Source: Colias croceus (lineage: Eukaryota > Arthropoda > Insecta > Lepidoptera > Pieridae). Taken from it: a stretch of DNA of 64,000 nucleotides. The position numbers and the translations under genes were made by a program. Shown here in pieces: positions 59,843 to 64,000 of the stretch; position 1 is the stretch's first letter; each line of letters begins with the position of its first letter. The stretch is from NCBI RefSeq assembly GCF_905220415.1, contig NC_059538.1, positions 9,920,001 to 9,984,000 of the forward strand, read 5' to 3'. The notes below the pieces were generated by a model that saw only the letters and a program-made list of their open reading frames with translations, had not been told where the DNA came from and made no database searches.

Positions 59843-60018
59843 TCTATACATAATATTATAAAGCTGAAGAGTTTGTTTGTTTGTTTGAACGCGCTGATTT
59901 CGGAACCCGATTTGAAACAGTCTTTCAGTGTTTGATAGCTCATTATGAGACTTAAATATCATCATGCTAAGACCAATAGGAGCATAGGAATGTGGGTATA
60001 CACGTGGGGCACAACTAG
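59843..60018 (+). mobile_element. HLE-B copy
   Basis: It starts TCTATACATAATATTATAAA after A and ends ACAACTAG before T. It keeps GAAGAGTTTGTTTGTTTG and ATCATCATGCTAAGACCAAT; the middle has diverged. Confidence 0.78.
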
Positions 60019-60446
60019 TCTTAATATATTAATGATTTATGACTAATTCATAAAATCACGTCGTATGTATGATTTAACGTCGCATTGAAATAAACATAAT
60101 CAGTTCGAGTTATTAAGTTATTTGTTTATTTCACCAAACAATTACATTAGCGGTTTTACGATCAATACGTTACGATAACACTCATAGGAATTACTCTATC
60201 AGCCAATTTCATTCATTGTTTGCTTCGCGTGATTTTGTAAGAGCTTATTGATGTTATTCTCTGTTTGATTAGTATTATGCTCCTGTGAATGGTTTATGGT
60301 ATGAACTTGATTGCGGATTGTATCATGTATTCAATAATAATACATTACTTATACTCTATGATGTAAACACATATTGTTATAGATAGATTATATGGTATAA
60401 TATTATGGCAAAAACATCCACAATAGTCTAAAGAATTTATACGTTA

Positions 60447-60600
60447 TTAGCGGTCCGTCCTGGCTTCGCCCGTGGTACATATTTACGTTTTCTCTACATA
60501 AGAACCATCCTCATACTTCAAGGAATATAATAAAAAAAGAATTATCGAAATCGGTTCTGCCGTTCACACGTGATGCCGTGACAACGCGTTTCGTTTCGAA
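60447..60600 (-). mobile_element. HLE-D copy
   Basis: TTAGCGGTCCGTCCTGGCTTCGCCCGTG.. region, CATCCTCATACTTCAAGGAA, TTATCGAAATCGGTTC and CACGTGATGCCGTGAC match 42822-42968. It lies just beside the HLE-C at 60623. Confidence 0.65.
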
Positions 60601-60622
60601 ACGGGTTTCATTTATATATAAA

Positions 60623-60951
60623 CTAGCTTCCGCCCGCGACTCCGTCCGCGCGGATGTCGGTCTTCGCGTGGATGGTTTATTTCTCCATTTTGAGTACCTC
60701 TGTCAATAACATCTTATAAATATCTATTGGACCCAATTCACAAATACGGCTAGGCCTATAATAATACGCAACGTGTGTTCGCGGTTCTACGGAACAACGT
60801 CTATGGATAAAACTGAAAAATTAAGATTAATTTTTTTCTACGTATTTTTCCAGGATAAAAAGTATCCTATTTTACGCCCAGGATAATAAGGTATAATTAT
60901 ACCAAGTTTCATCGAAATCGAACCGCTAGTTTTCACGTGATGCCTTCACAT

Positions 60952-60988
<37 letters not shown>

Positions 60989-61107
60989 AATTTTTTTAAT
61001 CACATATTTGGGTTTGGTATCGATCCAGTAACACCCCCTGCTATTTATTTTTTCAATATTTTCAATGTACAGAATTGACCCTTCTACAGATTTATTATAT
61101 GTATAGA
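60623..61107 (-). mobile_element. HLE-C copy, full-length
   Basis: CTAG at 60623-60626 after A, GA at 61106-61107 before T. All HLE-C boxes are present in reverse, with a (GACA)n run near 60953-60985. Very close to the copy at 18980. Confidence 0.86.
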
Positions 61108-62443
61108 TAGATAATGGTATTTGCTGAAAATTAAAATAATGGTATATAATAGTAGAACCCTAAGTTAAATGATGAGAACACAGTATCTACAAATGACACT
61201 CTATCTATAAGTTCTTTATACAGCATTTGCTGAAAATAAGTAGCAAATGTTACCGAGGATTCATAATATTAATATTATTAAAATTCACTGAAGTACTGAG
61301 CATTAACACTCATAATAGAAGTTTAGTTAATTTTATACTATTTTTCATTTTATACATTTACCTTAAATTTCGAGTAAATTAAATCTTTTCGGTCAAGTGT
61401 GCCAAAAATTTAAACGTTAGCAATATTTCATTTAGCGTAGAAAATTCAACATTATTGGCAATGAAACTTATTTTTATAAATAATACGTGTTATTGAATTT
61501 CGTTGGCACAAAATGAAATTCATTTTTAAAATATTACAACCATTATATTAAAGTAACATATTGTTTACATTCGTTTTCGCTTATTGATTTAATTTAAAGT
61601 TTCTTTTGGAAATATATTACATATAAGATTCATATAACTCGGAGATAAATTGTTTCCAATAGACGGGCAAATTAATTCTTTATCATACAAAATTGCTATG
61701 ATTTGGATAACTTATCATACATCATGCAAGTTCGTACAAAAGCCGTGAAACAAAAGCAACTTGAACTCTCGCAGTTTTAACCAAGCTAATGACTTCTTTT
61801 GTCCCACGCTTGTACAGTTTCAATATTACGAATTTCGCGATGTTTTGTGGGGTCTTCTATAATGTCACTTTTTACTTTGGGGACAATAGCAACGGAATTT
61901 TGGTAAAGCGAAACATTATGGGTCTTTGTCAGGTATAGGCCTTAATTATGCTCTTTGAAATTATGTTTTATGTTTGGTGATTTCGGTAACCTAGATTCGA
62001 TGGACGGATTTTCCTCATTGTTCTTTTGTGCATTGTGCTTGAAATAATTAAACTGCTAAATGTGATTAACAGCGAAATGTATTTTTGAAAACTTGTAATT
62101 ATTTAATATCTACGATAGAACCCTTTGTTAACTATGATACTATGGTCCTGGTATATAGGAGTCCAGCTCTCCAAGACAAGAAAAAATTGTTATATTAAAT
62201 ATATTGTTTTGCTATATTAGCGAATTCTTTAACAGTATTCTATAGATAATTATAATTGATATACATACATGAAATATTACAAGTTTCTACACAAGATATA
62301 CTTGGTAATGTTCTACAAATATTTTTTTCATAAATTACTAGACTCTCCTTTGTGTAAGATGATATACCTACAGCATTTTTTCCCAAATACCCGTCTTTTG
62401 GGCATTCAATCGTAAAGCGTAATTTCGAATTTTCCTCATATAG

Positions 62444-62569
62444 ACAATGTGGAGCGTTCGACAACGGGCCCACAGAGCGGCAAGTCCGTCGCACCAACGC
62501 GAGGAGCTCCCCCGACTTGTCTCCCGCTGTCTCCAGGCATATGACGTGGCGGGTTACAACTGTTTCCAG
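62444..62569 (+). CDS. 5-HT2-type serotonin receptor, exon 5: third intracellular loop
   Basis: The acceptor is CATATAG (62437-62443), with a weak pyrimidine tract. In the phase required by exon 4 the 126 bases are open: QCGAFDNGPTERQVRR, TNARSSPDLSPAVSRHMTWR, VTTVS. Basic and Ser/Pro-rich, as expected for ICL3, with several possible Ser/Thr phosphorylation sites. The donor is CCAG/GTAAAA. A second frame is also open across the exon, but only this one joins both neighbours. It may be skippable, since its length is a multiple of three. Confidence 0.82.
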
Positions 62570-63808
62570 GTAAAATTAAATTAGATTTAAATATTATTTT
62601 TGTTTTTTGTTGTCCACAGATATGTAGAAATTTGTTACGTATTTTTGGTTCTGTAAATGAAATTTCTTTAATTTTCTTAAATTTCATGGCTGACTTTTAA
62701 TTTTTACATGATGACATTAAACTTGTTTGTACCTATGTATCTAAAATATTTTTAGATGGTATTGACATCTTTTTGGTCACTATATTTTAGTTATATTTAA
62801 TGACTACATTGAGTAGGTATATCCTATCCATCCATATAAACAATCAAGGATATATTAATCCTACTATTGTTATGAGCAGTGGTGGCTCAGTGGTGAGACC
62901 TCGGACTTCGAATCGATAAGTCCGAGGTTCGAGACCAGGCGAGCGCGCAGGAAATAAATTGATTTTTCAATTTATCTGCGCATGTTGTAACATCACCACT
63001 GCTCGAACGGTGAAGGAAAACATCGTGAGGAAACCGACATGTCGAAGAATTAAAAAGTTCGACGACATGTGTCATCCGCCAACACGCACTTGGCCAGCGT
63101 GGTGGATTATGGCCTGTACCCTCATAGGAGGCCCGTGTCCCAGCAGTGGGAACGTATAATATGGGCTGATGATGATGATGATGATGATGATATAATGTCG
63201 TCTTAATAAAGATGAAATATTAGAACAGATTAATTTCTCGAGCACCCGATTAACAGTCGTGTTGAAATTATTGTTCTTACAATGCGTGTGTAAATGATTA
63301 CTCACTTTAATTAAATTTAATGTAAAATTATCTTACCTACCTTTCACGAAAATATTCGGATGTGCCGCAAAATGATGGCATCCTTAGGGACATTTTCAAA
63401 GGGACATGAGAATAATTATTGCTAGATATTTTATTCATAAGGTACTCCAATTTTACTTTAATAATTCCGGTAATATATCTCTTTAAATTCTTATCGTGGT
63501 TTGTGTAAACTGAAAATTAATTCCAGGTCCTTTTAATTTCATTATAATTATTTTGCGGTTAACATCAGCATTTTGCGGTGTGCATGTCATGTTGACTTTA
63601 CTTCCACATGTGGTTAAATGTGTGGGCTCTCATAAGTGTCGAGACCAATACCACAGCCTTTAAATAATGTCAAACAAATTGATGTTGCGTACTTTACATA
63701 AATTGTCACATAAATACTGCTTTATAAATCATTTAAAACAAATTGACGATGCAATCACACCATAAAGTATCTGGAGTCTAGGTCACAGAAAAAATGCTTC
63801 TTTCCTAG
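62570..63808 (+). other. receptor intron 5 (1.2 kb)
   Basis: GTAAAA..CCTAG. It contains the tRNA-derived SINE. The last 30 bases hold a duplicated acceptor (see exon 6). Confidence 0.88.
62876..63190 (+). mobile_element. tRNA-derived SINE with (GAT)n tail
   Basis: The head contains Pol III promoter boxes: TGGCTCAGTGG (A box, about 62883) and GGTTCGAGACC (B box, 62926-62936), spaced as in a tRNA, with a GGACTT..AAGTCC anticodon-like stem. The body includes GGAAAACATCGTGAGGAAAC, and the 3' part CCCAGCAGTGGGAACG leads into (GAT)n. The 3' part is related to the (CAT)n fragments at 4168 and 8719, suggesting a shared LINE partner. It lies in receptor intron 5. Confidence 0.85.
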
Positions 63809-64000
63809 GTCACAAAGAAACAAAATCGGTATGAGTGTGTCCCACCCGCAACTGAGTTACATGAACGGTTGTGGGAACGGCGCGGGTGGTTCTCGTAAGG
63901 GCCGCGACGTAGCCACGCAGACGTCGGCTAGCATTGCCGCTAAAACTAGACGCGCTAAGACTGTAGATAATAGACACAACTTAGAATCATTTCAAAAGTA
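63809..64000 (+). CDS. 5-HT2-type serotonin receptor, exon 6 (partial at window edge): ICL3 continued
   Basis: After TTCTTTCCTAG the phase from exon 5 gives R then SQRNKIGMSVSHPQLSYMNG, CGNGAGGSRKGRDVATQTSA, SIAAKTRRAKTVDNRHNLES, FQK, still open at 64,000. It is a low-complexity, basic loop-3 segment. TM6 (with FxxCWxP), TM7 (NPxxY) and the tail must follow outside the window. An alternative in-frame acceptor 27 bases upstream (AG at 63780-63781) would add nine residues. Confidence 0.85.

Larger units (their letters stand above)
54962..62443 (+). other. receptor intron 4 (7.5 kb)
   Basis: Carries HLE-B copies at 57488 and 59843, the perfect hairpin at 57134-57196, a 14-bp-arm hairpin at 58790-58823, and HLE-D plus HLE-C at 60447-61107. 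55.0-57.1 kb and 61.1-62.4 kb show nothing recognisable. Confidence 0.9.

Noticed and set aside
62436..62687. − strand ORFs overlapping receptor exon 5
   Set aside because: Shadows of the coding exon; only the + strand phase joins exons 4 and 6.
62883..62936. Possible tRNA gene (A and B boxes)
   Set aside because: The boxes belong to the head of a SINE; the cloverleaf is imperfect and the unit continues into a SINE body and (GAT)n tail.

Overview
The window looks like nuclear DNA from a moth or butterfly (Lepidoptera). It is AT-rich, its genes have small exons with GT-AG introns, and it carries the repeat families typical of that order: Helitron-like elements ending in a GC hairpin plus CTAG, a tRNA-derived SINE with a (GAT)n tail, and LINE 3' ends with short tandem tails. 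This placement rests on recognising families by eye; no search was run.

Two host genes are visible, both on the + strand. At 2.7-3.4 kb are the last two exons of a cytosolic-type cyclophilin (peptidyl-prolyl isomerase); its N-terminal exons are not in the window. From 33,999 to the right edge run six exons of a 5-HT2-type serotonin receptor. They encode an unusually cysteine-rich N-terminal ectodomain, TM1 to TM5 and most of the third intracellular loop. TM6, TM7 and the tail lie beyond 64,000. All six exons join in a consistent reading frame (464 full codons).

Layout: 1-2.7 kb holds a possible 5' noncoding exon, a foldback repeat and a dead psq/CENP-B-type DNA-binding ORF cut by a Helitron-like element; 2.7-3.6 kb is the cyclophilin 3' end; 3.6-34 kb is a long region with no convincing host gene but many Helitron-like copies, foldbacks, a TTAA-flanked MITE, a GC-rich structured insert and a TIR element carrying a 12-bp minisatellite; 34-64 kb is the receptor gene. 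Its introns contain a recent 5'-truncated LINE with target-site duplication, a decayed PIF/Harbinger transposon with remnants of two divergent genes, a 656-bp TA-flanked MITE, a cluster of three same-direction Helitron-like copies interrupted by a small poly(A) retro-insertion, and a SINE.

Helitron-like copies are labelled here HLE-A, -B, -C and -D by sequence similarity; these are working labels. I found no CRISPR array, operon, rRNA or tRNA gene, and no convincing new multi-gene system. The most unusual items are a duplicated in-frame splice acceptor at receptor exon 6, a compact GC-rich segment at 12.8 kb that may encode a structured RNA, and several perfect or near-perfect hairpins.
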